In this document: positions 16,730 through 24,167 of the stretch, one piece after another
Layout: every line of letters starts with the position of its first letter
How positions within the stretch are numbered: the stretch's first letter is position 1
NCBI RefSeq assembly: GCF_020092905.1
Contig: NZ_JAGSGB010000002.1
Location: 1-64,000, forward strand
Direction of reading: 5' to 3'
Length of the DNA stretch: 64,000 nt
Source of the DNA: Pacificimonas aurantium
GTDB taxonomy: Bacteria > Pseudomonadota > Alphaproteobacteria > Sphingomonadales > Sphingomonadaceae
Translations under genes and position numbers: made by a program
Notes under the pieces: generated by a model
Told to the model about the DNA's origin: nothing
The model's database searches: none
What the model saw: only the letters and a program-made list of their open reading frames with translations

Positions 16730-17638
16730 TCAGTTCGCCCCTTCATCGCGGTCCGGGAAGCGGACCGGTACGGGTATATTGCACAGGTCGATGGCGCCGG
16801 CGGACCGGACGAACCAGCCGTCGCGGGTGCGGTTGGCGCGCGTGTCGACCCAATCCCGGAACAGCGCCGTGTCGGTGCGCATCACTTCGACATGGGGGCG
16901 TTCGGCCTCCGGCAACTCGGACGCGAGGCGAACATCGTCCAGCGGCAGCTTGGTTTCCCCGGCCGTGTAGAAGCCGAGCTCACCCGACCCGGCAGGCAGG
17001 TCGTGAAATGCGTCCATGCCGTCAAGCACCCGGCCGACCACGGCGACGTTCCGGTCCAGATGTCTCGGCGCATGCCCCGTCACAACATACAGGCTCGATC
17101 CGTCCGTTCCGTCGACATCGTCGCCGCGGCCAACGCCCACGGCGCCGTAGCAATGCGCCAGCCACTGCTCATTGCCGTCCTGCGCTGCGGCGAAGCCGTG
17201 CGAAAAGCCCACCGTCGGCGCATAGGTGTCGCGCTGGTCGATGCTGGTGAAATCCTCGTCCGCGCGAGCGCGGTCCAGTTCTCCCGGTACCCGGTCGCGC
17301 GCAGTTCCGCGGTTCGGCGCCGCGCCCGTCGTGCCGTCCTGCACGTCCTCTTCTTCAGCACCCCACTGGACGACATAATTATTCTGAACCCGTACGATCG
17401 AGGTCTGGTCGAAATAGCCGCTGCGCGTCAGTTCGCGGATATTCTCTACCGTCTGCGGGGCGAAGTGCGGCGCCAGCTCGATCAGCACCTGCTCGCCGCC
17501 AAATTCCATGATGACGAGATTTTCGGGGTCCGGCGTGCGCCAAGCGTCCGCGTCGGCCTCGGCGGCAGCGCGAACGTCTCCGCTACTCATCGCGCCGGCA
17601 GCCTGCAGCAGCATCAGTCCCGTGACCAGTCCGATCAT
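16730..17638 (-). CDS. cyclophilin-type peptidyl-prolyl isomerase, exported
   Basis: A 302-residue protein beginning with a signal-peptide-like segment (MIGLVTGLMLLQAAGA). A cyclophilin fold follows: HFAPQTVENIRELTRSGYFDQTSIVRVQNNY corresponds to the early strands and active-site Arg-bearing segment, and GFSHGFAAAQDG and LYVVTGHAPRHLDRNVAVVGRV to the central core. It is roughly 130 residues longer than minimal cyclophilins, with acidic insertions. It probably acts on periplasmic proteins. ATG 17638 has GGAGAGAGG upstream. It is the first gene of a two-gene operon with the crotonase, an unusual pairing without an obvious functional link. It is divergent from the FprA-type gene. Confidence 0.75.
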   Translation of the reverse strand: MIGLVTGLMLLQAAGAMSSGDVRAAAEADADAWRTPDPENLVIMEFGGEQVLIELAPHFAPQTVENIRELTRSGYFDQTSIVRVQNNYVVQWGAEEEDVQDGTTGAAPNRGTARDRVPGELDRARADEDFTSIDQRDTYAPTVGFSHGFAAAQDGNEQWLAHCYGAVGVGRGDDVDGTDGSSLYVVTGHAPRHLDRNVAVVGRVLDGMDAFHDLPAGSGELGFYTAGETKLPLDDVRLASELPEAERPHVEVMRTDTALFRDWVDTRANRTRDGWFVRSAGAIDLCNIPVPVRFPDRDEGAN

Positions 17639-17711
17639 AAGCCTCTCTCCTTCATTGGATTTACCTCGTCTCGGGAGGACCCTAGCATTGCTCCGGAAAA
17701 AGGGGAGACGC

Positions 17712-19049
17712 ATGCTTCATATCGCGATCGTGGGCTCCGGACCTGCCGGTTATTACACGGCAGAGGCGGTGCAGAAGGCCTTCGGCGACGGGGTTCGGAT
17801 CGACATTCTCGACCGGCTGCCCACGCCCTTCGGCCTGATCCGGTCGGGGGTGGCGCCGGATCACCAGTCGTTGAAGGCGGTCTCGAAGCGCTACGAGAAG
17901 ACCGCGCTCACCGAAGAGGTGCGCTTCATCGGCAATCTGGAAGTGGGGGAAGGGGGCGTTTCGATCACGGAACTGCTGTCGCTCTACGACGGGGTGATCC
18001 TTGCAACCGGCGCGCCGGCGGACCGTGACCTGCCCATCCCGGGCGCGGATCTGCCCGGTGTTCTTGGGTCGGCCCGCTTCGTCGGCTGGTATAACGGTCA
18101 TCCCGACTTTGCCGGACTCGAGCCCCCGCTGGGCGGAGAGACGGCGATTGTCGTCGGCAACGGCAATGTCGCCATCGACTGCGCGCGCATCCTCGCCAAG
18201 ACGGAGGAAGAGCTCGCAAATTCCGATATCGCCGAACACGCCGCCGAGCTGCTCGCTGACAGCCGGATCCGTACCATCCGCATCCTTGGTCGGCGCGGGC
18301 CGCACCAGGTCAGCTTCACGCCTAAAGAGCTAGGCGAGATGGGGCGGCTGGAACGTGCGCGCGCCGTTGCCGACCCTGTAGATTTCCCCCCGGAGTCCGC
18401 GGACGAGGAACTGGACCCGGGCCTGCGCAAGGTGGTCGGCTTCCTGCGCGAGTTCGCGGCCGGAGAGGCGGAGGGTGAGGGAGCAGACAAACCGCTGACG
18501 GTGCATTTCGATTTCTTCACCCGCCCGGTCGAGCTGCTGGGCGAGGACCGGCTGGAGGAAGTGACGCTCGAGCGGACGCGGCTGGACGAGAACGGGCGCG
18601 CCGAGGGGACCGGCGAGTTCGAGAGGGTGCCTTGCGGCCTCCTGGTCAGCGCGATCGGCTACCGGACCACCCCCATCGACGGCGTTCCCTATGACGAGCG
18701 CGCCGGCCGCTTCGATAATGAAGATGGGCGCATTTCCCCCGGACTCTACTGTGTCGGCTGGGCGCGCCGCGGTCCGACCGGCACAATCGGCACGAACAAA
18801 CCGGACGGTTATCATATCGCCGACCTGCTGCAGGCCGACCTTACCCCCTCGGGCAAGGCGGGCCGGGATGGGCTCGACCGGCTGGTCGAGGAGCGCGGCT
18901 ACGACATCGTGCGCTTTACCGAGTGGCAGAATATCGACTCGGCAGAGGTTGCCCGCGCCCGGGTTGGCGCCCCGCGCGAGAAGTTCGTGCACATTGACGA
19001 CATGCTCGATGCCGCCCGGACCGGCTCCCCGTCGGAACCTTCCGCATGA
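17712..19049 (+). CDS. ferredoxin-NADP+ reductase, adrenodoxin-reductase (FprA) type
   Basis: A 445-residue flavoprotein. The FAD motif VGSGPAGYYTA is at residues 7-17, followed by DRLPTPFGLIRSGVAPDHQS, the signature of adrenodoxin reductase and mycobacterial FprA. The NADPH motif VVGNGNVAIDCARIL is near 147-161, and the C-terminal GWARRGPTGTIGTNKPDG closes the FAD site. It would pass electrons from NADPH to a ferredoxin that supplies P450s or other oxygenases. A P450 is encoded at 27295-28704, but no ferredoxin gene is in the window. ATG 17712 follows AGGGGAGACGC; the open frame upstream is unrelated sequence. The next gene starts inside its stop (ATGA). Confidence 0.9.
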   Translation: MLHIAIVGSGPAGYYTAEAVQKAFGDGVRIDILDRLPTPFGLIRSGVAPDHQSLKAVSKRYEKTALTEEVRFIGNLEVGEGGVSITELLSLYDGVILATGAPADRDLPIPGADLPGVLGSARFVGWYNGHPDFAGLEPPLGGETAIVVGNGNVAIDCARILAKTEEELANSDIAEHAAELLADSRIRTIRILGRRGPHQVSFTPKELGEMGRLERARAVADPVDFPPESADEELDPGLRKVVGFLREFAAGEAEGEGADKPLTVHFDFFTRPVELLGEDRLEEVTLERTRLDENGRAEGTGEFERVPCGLLVSAIGYRTTPIDGVPYDERAGRFDNEDGRISPGLYCVGWARRGPTGTIGTNKPDGYHIADLLQADLTPSGKAGRDGLDRLVEERGYDIVRFTEWQNIDSAEVARARVGAPREKFVHIDDMLDAARTGSPSEPSA

Positions 19050-19240
19050 AGCTGAAGGTGGAGGTGGAACGCCTCGTACACCGATCGCCGGGCCTTACCG
19101 CCTCAGAACTTGCCGAGGGACTGTTCGGAGACGAGGATCGGCACAAGCAAATTGCCTCCTGTTGCGGCGAGCTTGTCGAGCAGGGTCGCATCGACCGGAA
19201 GGGCAAGGGAAGCGCTGCCGATCCCTATCGCTATTTTTAA
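19046..19240 (+). CDS. small winged-helix-like protein
   Basis: A 64-residue basic protein whose ATG overlaps the reductase stop (ATGA), so it is co-translated with it. The pattern LVHRSPGLTASELAEGLFG, then a short helix and LVEQGRIDRKGKGSAADP, looks like a single winged-helix domain (helix, helix-turn-helix, wing). Whether it binds DNA or simply accompanies the reductase is unknown. It is followed by the tRNA-Pro gene 63 bases later. Confidence 0.55.
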   Translation: MKLKVEVERLVHRSPGLTASELAEGLFGDEDRHKQIASCCGELVEQGRIDRKGKGSAADPYRYF

Positions 19241-19302
19241 GGCTCGCGGCGTCTTGCGGCCCCTTTCCCCCGCCGCTATATGCGCCGCTCGCTTCTGAGC
19301 AT

Positions 19303-19379
19303 CGGAGAGTAGCTCAGCCTGGTAGAGCACCGTCTTCGGGAGGCGGGGGCCGGAGGTTCGAATCCTCTCTCTCCGACCA
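19303..19379 (+). tRNA. tRNA-Pro (anticodon CGG)
   Basis: A 77-base cloverleaf with encoded CCA. The acceptor stem CGGAGAG/CTCTCCG is perfect, the D arm is GCTC/GAGC, the anticodon stem CCGTC/GGCGG holds loop TTCGGGA (anticodon CGG), and the T arm is GGAGG-TTCGAAT-CCTCT with one G-U. The 3' part closely resembles other bacterial tRNA-Pro(CGG) genes. It decodes CCG, a frequent proline codon in this GC-rich genome. The 3' end faces the gene-free stretch before the autotransporter. Confidence 0.95.
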
Positions 19380-19957
19380 TTTCTTGATCAGCATCGCGTC
19401 TGGTCTCTCACGATCGACAGGGCGCGATCTGAGTAGAGGCGACCCCAATCTATCGGTGACGATCAACTGGTTCAGCTCGCCATGCTGGCGGCCTGGGGGT
19501 CGTGCTGCCCTCTTCGCTCGGTGGCTCGCCGAGTCGTAACAAGAGCATCGCGCGTGGGCTGATCTCCATGGGTCCGGTCCGTTTTCGGTGCCCCAGGGGT
19601 TCAACGATCTCTGAAGTCCTATTTCATTTATGCGTCAGTTTATTCTCTATGGTGAGATGAACCGCTTCGTCTTCATTGAAATAAGAATAATCGCCTAGTC
19701 CAATTACCAAGGCAAATCTTAGGTAGTGTGCCGACGACAGAACCGGTTACCACGCTTCGTCGAAAATAATACACGCAGGTGAAGCGCTTTACCACGTTTT
19801 CTACAACGATTTATTCAATGAAGCGGCAATATCTCGCGCTCATTCCGGGCAATGAGGTTCGGATGACGTTGGCCGGGGCCCGCTAGAGCGCGGTGAAATT
19901 CGGCTCACATCCCATTTTGGGGGATCGCAGTTCGAGGCTGCTTTGTGGAGATGTTTG
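19380..19957. other. 578-base gene-free stretch between tRNA-Pro and the autotransporter
   Basis: No open frame with convincing codon use is present. The first ~240 bases are GC-rich like the rest of the window; from about 19620 to 19850 the DNA is clearly AT-richer, with runs such as ATTTCATTTATG and GAAATAAGAATAAT. I see no duplicated tRNA 3' end, integrase remnant or inverted-repeat ends that would mark an integration boundary. The AT-rich half is the likely promoter and control region of the autotransporter. Confidence 0.6.
19746..19798 (+). promoter_or_regulatory. direct repeat upstream of the autotransporter
   Basis: TTACCACGCTT (19746-19756) and TTACCACGTTT (19788-19798) match at 10 of 11 bases and start 42 bases apart, four helical turns. 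They lie about 160-210 bases before the autotransporter start in AT-richer DNA. This spacing would put two bound proteins on the same face of the helix. The binding protein is unknown. Confidence 0.35.
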
Positions 19958-21187
19958 ATGGTTGAAGTTCGGATTTCGAGCGCACGGCTGAGGCGCGTTT
20001 TCTTTTTGGCAACCTGTGCAGCCGGTGCGATGAATTTTCCTATGGAAGCGTCGGCTCAGGCTGTTTGCGATGCCACCGGCACCTTTGTTACCTCGCCCAG
20101 CGCCACTGCGGAAAACAGTTTGGCGTGTGGCGAAGGCGCCGTTGCATCGGGCGTATCGAGCACCGCTTTTGGCGAGGCTTCGAGCGTGGCTGGCCTTGAA
20201 GCGCAAGCGTATGGCTTCACCAACACCGCGAGCGGCTTCGGCTCGACGGCTCTTGGCGGCCGCAGCACTGCCAGCGAGACCTTTGCCACGGCCGTTGGCT
20301 GGGCGAACACCGCCAGCGGCACGAACAGCTTTGCGGGTGGCAACCGCGCGGACGCAAGCGGAGCTTCTTCGGTTGCGCTCGGCGACAACGTCCTGGCGTC
20401 GGGGCTGAACAGCGTTGCCGTCGGTCTCAATGCGGCTGCCGAAGGTGAAAGCGGCACGGCCGTCGGCCAAGACAGCGTGGCCAGCGGGCGGCAGGCGGTC
20501 GCGGCGGGCTTCACCAACACCGCGAGCGGCTTCGGCTCGACAGCTCTTGGCGGGCGCAGCACTGCCAGCGAGACGTTCGCCACGGCCGTCGGCTGGGCGA
20601 ACACCGCCAGCGGCACGAACAGCTTTGCGGGTGGCAACCGCGCGGACGCAAGCGGAGCTTCTTCGGTTGCGCTCGGCGACAACGTTCTGGCGTCGGGCGA
20701 AAACGCTGTCGCGCTGGGCGCGACTGCATCGGCAACGGGTGCCGGATCAGTCGCCATCGGCGCAGGCTCGGTGGCAGACGCGGACAATGTCGTGTCCGTT
20801 GGCTCTGCGGACAACCAGCGTCGCATTACGAATGTCGCGGCGGGTGCTGCTGCGGGAGACGCCGTGAACATGGCGCAGTTCCAGGGCGGGCTGGACCAGC
20901 TTACCAGCAGCTTTGCCGGTCAGGTGGCTGATATCCGTTTCGACCTCGAAGACGCTAGGCGCGACGCCGAAGCAGGAACGGCGGCTGCTATGGCTGTGTC
21001 CAGTATTCCTCAGCCGATGCGTGTAGGCGGGACGTCCATCGGAGCGGGCGCCGCGACCTGGCGGGGTGAATCCGCGTTCGCGTTCGGGGCTTCGCACTCA
21101 TTCGAGAAGGCTGTGGTGAAGGTTGGAGCGGCCTTTGACGGACGCGGCGGCGGCGGCGCCAGTGTGGGCGCCGGTTTCCAGTTCTGA
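19958..21187 (+). CDS. short trimeric autotransporter adhesin (YadA-like)
   Basis: A 409-residue surface adhesin. After a signal peptide (residues about 1-35, ending ASAQA) comes a head of YadA-type left-handed beta-roll repeats (about 40-285; units such as ASGANSTALGxxS), a neck-like segment (QRRITNVAAGAAAGDAVNMAQ), one short coiled coil (LTSSFAGQVADIRFDLEDA), and a C-terminal four-strand YadA anchor of about 70 residues ending in Phe. The anchor would trimerise to form the outer-membrane pore. It is small for the family. ATG 19958 has TGGAGATG 7 bases upstream and is preferred over TTG 19943. The head contains a near-exact 64-residue duplication. A terminator follows the stop, so the gene is monocistronic. 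Confidence 0.9.
   Translation: MVEVRISSARLRRVFFLATCAAGAMNFPMEASAQAVCDATGTFVTSPSATAENSLACGEGAVASGVSSTAFGEASSVAGLEAQAYGFTNTASGFGSTALGGRSTASETFATAVGWANTASGTNSFAGGNRADASGASSVALGDNVLASGLNSVAVGLNAAAEGESGTAVGQDSVASGRQAVAAGFTNTASGFGSTALGGRSTASETFATAVGWANTASGTNSFAGGNRADASGASSVALGDNVLASGENAVALGATASATGAGSVAIGAGSVADADNVVSVGSADNQRRITNVAAGAAAGDAVNMAQFQGGLDQLTSSFAGQVADIRFDLEDARRDAEAGTAAAMAVSSIPQPMRVGGTSIGAGAATWRGESAFAFGASHSFEKAVVKVGAAFDGRGGGGASVGAGFQF
20213..20404 (+). repeat. head module copy 1 in the autotransporter
   Basis: This 192-base unit encodes 64 residues (GFTNTASGFGSTALGGRS... to ...DNVLASG). It is repeated at 20507-20698, 294 bases (98 codons) downstream. The two differ at six bases, all third codon positions and all silent, so the proteins are identical over this length. 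Confidence 0.9.
20507..20698 (+). repeat. head module copy 2 in the autotransporter
   Basis: Second copy of the 192-base unit at 20213-20404, in frame. Six silent differences separate the copies. The 102 bases between the copies encode further beta-roll repeats of the same type that are not part of the duplication. Confidence 0.9.
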
Positions 21188-21213
21188 GTAGATGCTTCGA
21201 GCACGAGAAGAAG

Positions 21214-21241
21214 GGGTGGGCCGAAAGGTCCGCCCTTTTTT
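21214..21241 (+). terminator. intrinsic terminator of the autotransporter gene
   Basis: A 9-base stem (GGGTGGGCC / GGTCCGCCC, with two G-T pairs) and a GAAA loop are followed directly by six Ts. It lies 26 bases after the autotransporter stop and 32 bases before the stop of the convergent amidohydrolase gene. Confidence 0.85.
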
Positions 21242-21273
21242 CTGTAACGTTGAAGTTCAGCGGCAATTCGTCA

Positions 21274-22656
21274 TTATTCTGGGTCTGCACTCATCTCCGC
21301 TTCGGTGATTGGCATATAGTCCGCGCGGTCGAAGCGCTCGCCGCGCTTCAGCGTAAAGGCCACGCTGCGCAAATTGCCGATATCGGCCAGCGGGTCGCGC
21401 TCGACGAAGACAAGGTTCGCCAATTTGCCTGGTTCGGCGGTGCCCATCCGGTCCTGCTCGCCGATGGCCATGGCGCCGACCAGCGTCGCCGACCGGATGA
21501 CCTGTATGGGCGGCATCCCGACCTCCTCGGCCAGCAATTCCAGTTCTTCGAAAAGTGCGGGATAGGGGTCGTCCCATGCTGTCATCCCGTCGGTACCCGC
21601 TGCGATATCCACCCCTTCGCGATATGCCTGCGCGGTCAGCGAATAGGACAGCGTTTCCGAACAGAAGGGCGGCGTATCGGTCTCCCCCTCGCGGTAGCGC
21701 TCCGCACCCACGGCATAGACGCGGTTCGTCGCATCGAGGATGATATCCTCCTGTCCCATTCGCGCGAACAGGGCGCGCAGCTGGGGATTGTCGCCGTCCG
21801 CGAAGGGCGCCTCCTCGACCGGGAACCGTTCCTGGTAGCTTTGCGGCTGCCGGGGCGTCACCTGATATGCCATGTAGCAGCTGTGCGACATGACATCGAC
21901 GCCGGCGTCGATCACCTCTTCTGGCGTGGTCGGGAAGACCATCGCATGCGCCCAGACCGGCACATCCTGGCGATGCGCCTCGGCCGTGATCGCCGCCACC
22001 GCCGGGGCCGGGAGGTTCGCATAAATCTTGATCGCGGTTGCCGACGTTCCGCGCGCCATGGCGACGGCGGTGGTCAGGTCGGTGGTCTCGTCGATCGCCT
22101 GCATCCATGGCACTTCTCCGGGTGTGCGGCCTGCCGCCACGGCGATCGTGCGTGGATCGGTGAAGAAGCTGGGGCCCGCGACCAGCGCGGCGTAGTAGAT
22201 ATCGGGGCCCGGCACCTCACCGACGCGCGTTTCGCGGGTGATCTCGCCCAGCGAGCGGAGATCGTCCGCCATGTCCCTGACGGCGGTGACGCCGCTGTAG
22301 AGATGCCGGCGCAGCAGCGCGTGTGCGCGGCTGCGGTTGGGCGGCGTTGCGAGGTGGACATGGCTGTCGATCAGTCCCGGAAGGGCGAAGAGACCAGACG
22401 CATCGACGATCTCCGCTGTCTCTGGAAAGGCACCTAGCTTGCCGTCCTCGAAGATCGCCGCAATTTTGTCGCCGTCCACGCGGATCGCCATATTGGGCCT
22501 GGCCGGGGCGCCCGTCCCGTCGATCAGCGTGACGCCCGTATATATGGTGACGGGGACAGTCTGATCCGGGGCGGAGGTTTCCGCAGCGGCAGGGGCCAGA
22601 GCGACAAGGGACAGGACCGCGAATGCGGCTGCGCCGTAGGAGTGCTTGGGTCTCAT
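21274..22656 (-). CDS. amidohydrolase (imidazolonepropionase-like), exported
   Basis: A 460-residue metal-dependent hydrolase with a signal peptide (MRPKHSYGAAAFAVLSLVAL, cleavage near AAAETS). The first metal motif is GLIDSHVHLA near residue 110 (His-x-His); later ligands are likely in VWAHAMVF and DVMSHSCYM, with the catalytic Asp in AAGTDGM. Exported members of this group include prolidase-like Xaa-Pro peptidases and secondary amidases; the substrate here cannot be read. ATG 22656 was chosen because it starts the signal peptide. It converges on the autotransporter and is followed upstream by the antiporter gene in the same direction, 140 bases away. Confidence 0.8.
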   Translation of the reverse strand: MRPKHSYGAAAFAVLSLVALAPAAAETSAPDQTVPVTIYTGVTLIDGTGAPARPNMAIRVDGDKIAAIFEDGKLGAFPETAEIVDASGLFALPGLIDSHVHLATPPNRSRAHALLRRHLYSGVTAVRDMADDLRSLGEITRETRVGEVPGPDIYYAALVAGPSFFTDPRTIAVAAGRTPGEVPWMQAIDETTDLTTAVAMARGTSATAIKIYANLPAPAVAAITAEAHRQDVPVWAHAMVFPTTPEEVIDAGVDVMSHSCYMAYQVTPRQPQSYQERFPVEEAPFADGDNPQLRALFARMGQEDIILDATNRVYAVGAERYREGETDTPPFCSETLSYSLTAQAYREGVDIAAGTDGMTAWDDPYPALFEELELLAEEVGMPPIQVIRSATLVGAMAIGEQDRMGTAEPGKLANLVFVERDPLADIGNLRSVAFTLKRGERFDRADYMPITEAEMSADPE

Positions 22657-22796
22657 GACTTCTTCATGCGGCCCGAAGCTGCCCCTCGGCAAGACTTGAG
22701 GCCGATTTGGACCCGTCGCCGTTGAACGGGTTTTCTCGCTCCCGCACCGACGGTCACGCTTCTATTCAAGCTCGCGGGAAGCCCCGGCGCTGGGGC

Positions 22797-23759
22797 TCAG
22801 GCCCCCAGGAAGACCGCCAGGTTGAAGGCCACGAAGCCAAGGAACAGCAGCGCGCCCTCCCATCGATGAATGGTTGTGTGGGTCGTCGCGAAAAAACCCG
22901 AGGCGATCGTGGCCGCCAGCAGGACCCACAACTCGAGGTCGCCGAGCGCCGGCGGCACGGAATTGGGCGCGGCGATGGCGATGACGCCGCCGATTCCCAG
23001 CAGGTTGTAGATGTTCGACCCCACGATATTGCCGAAGGCGATGTCGCCATGCTTGCGGAGGGCTGCGATCACCGAGGTGGCGAGTTCGGGCGCCGATGTG
23101 CCGAGAGCGACGATGGTCACGCCGATGACGCTTTCGGGCAGTCCGATCATACCGGCGAGTTGCTGCGCCCCGGTGACCAGAAGATTTCCGCCGCCCACCA
23201 GCAGCCCAAGCCCGGTGAGGATGAAGAGAATGGGCCGGCCCCAGGCCCACAGTCGCACGCGCCGCCTCGGTCGTTCGACCGGTTGTGTCTCCTCGTCATG
23301 GACTGAGGGGCCACGGCGATCCAGTCGGTAGCTCGCGTAGAGATATGCGCACAGGCAGGCAACGCCTGCGATCCCGGCGAGACGGGGCATGGTTCCCGTC
23401 AGCGCGAGGCCGAAAAAGCCGAGCGTTGAGGCCAGCATCACCCCGCCGTCGCGTTTCAAGGCCTCGCCCGGCACGATGACAGGTTGCAGGATCGCCGTTG
23501 CCCCCAGGATCAGGAGGATGTTGGCTATGTTCGACCCGATCACGTTGCCCCAGGCGATGCCGGGGGAGCCGAGGCGCACCGCCTCGAGGCTGGCGACCAG
23601 CTCGGGTGCAGAAGTTCCGAATCCGACGATGACGATCCCAGTGAGAAGGGCGCTTACGCCTAGCCTGTTGGCAAGATTGACCGCCCCGCGGACGAGCAGT
23701 TCTCCCCCTGCAACCAACAGCAATAGTCCGGCGATCGTCAGTAGTACGGCGGTCACCAT
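22797..23759 (-). CDS. calcium/sodium antiporter, CaCA superfamily (YrbG-like)
   Basis: A 320-residue inner-membrane exchanger with about ten membrane helices in two inverted halves. The alpha repeats are intact: GFGTSAPELVASLEAVR with WGNVIGSNIANILLILG in the first half, ALGTSAPELATSVIAAL with FGNIVGSNIYNLLGIGG in the second. The Glu of each SAPE(L) binds Ca2+/Na+. A basic cytoplasmic loop (VERPRRRVRLW) joins the halves. ATG 23759 starts directly with the first helix (MVTAVLLTIAGLLLL); upstream in-frame sequence is basic and non-membrane. Length is normal for YrbG-type exchangers. Confidence 0.9.
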   Translation of the reverse strand: MVTAVLLTIAGLLLLVAGGELLVRGAVNLANRLGVSALLTGIVIVGFGTSAPELVASLEAVRLGSPGIAWGNVIGSNIANILLILGATAILQPVIVPGEALKRDGGVMLASTLGFFGLALTGTMPRLAGIAGVACLCAYLYASYRLDRRGPSVHDEETQPVERPRRRVRLWAWGRPILFILTGLGLLVGGGNLLVTGAQQLAGMIGLPESVIGVTIVALGTSAPELATSVIAALRKHGDIAFGNIVGSNIYNLLGIGGVIAIAAPNSVPPALGDLELWVLLAATIASGFFATTHTTIHRWEGALLFLGFVAFNLAVFLGA

Positions 23760-23899
23760 GGTCGCCCTAGGCGACAAGCCAGCCGGACGAAAGGGGTGTT
23801 TGCGAACCCGTCGCGACTTGAGCTTCGCCGCGGCGGCCGATAGGCGCGCCCTTGCACGCGGGAAAGCTGAAGCCCGCGCGCGCAAAGAAGGGGACCGAC

Positions 23900-24163
23900 A
23901 TGTATCGCCTGTTCATTCTCGCCAAATGCGACCTCGGTTATGCCGAGGAGGTCGGCGAAAAGGTCTCCGAACTCGAGGATGTCAGCGAGGTCTATTCCGT
24001 AACGGGTGAGTATGACCTGCTCATCAAGGTGAATTTCGACGATCTGCAGTCGATCAGCGACTTTGTTCAGGACCGCCTGCACCGCGTCCCGCACCTGAAG
24101 GAAACGCAGACCATGATGAGTTTCCGCGTTTACGGCGAGGACATCGGCGACTTCGTCAACTGA
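23900..24163 (+). CDS. stand-alone RAM (Lrp/AsnC ligand-binding) domain protein
   Basis: An 87-residue protein consisting only of the alpha/beta ACT-like effector domain of Lrp/AsnC regulators: YRLFILAKCDLGYAEEVGEK, then VSEVYSVTGEYDLLIKV and VPHLKETQTMMSF. The helix-turn-helix is absent. Such proteins form rings and bind amino acids. ATG 23900 follows AAGGGGACCG. Its gene is convergent with the GluR0-like channel (4 bases between stops), downstream of which lie tryptophan-catabolism genes. It could sense an amino acid or modulate a full-length Lrp protein; neither can be shown here. Confidence 0.85.
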   Translation: MYRLFILAKCDLGYAEEVGEKVSELEDVSEVYSVTGEYDLLIKVNFDDLQSISDFVQDRLHRVPHLKETQTMMSFRVYGEDIGDFVN

Positions 24164-24167
24164 CGGC

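Noticed and set aside
19303-19379. tRNA-Pro 3' end as a phage attachment site
   Set aside because: No second copy of the tRNA 3' segment and no integrase was found within the window.
20213-20698. Two direct repeats that could be mobile-element ends or an integron
   Set aside because: The repeats are in frame inside the autotransporter head, with no inverted ends or transposase.
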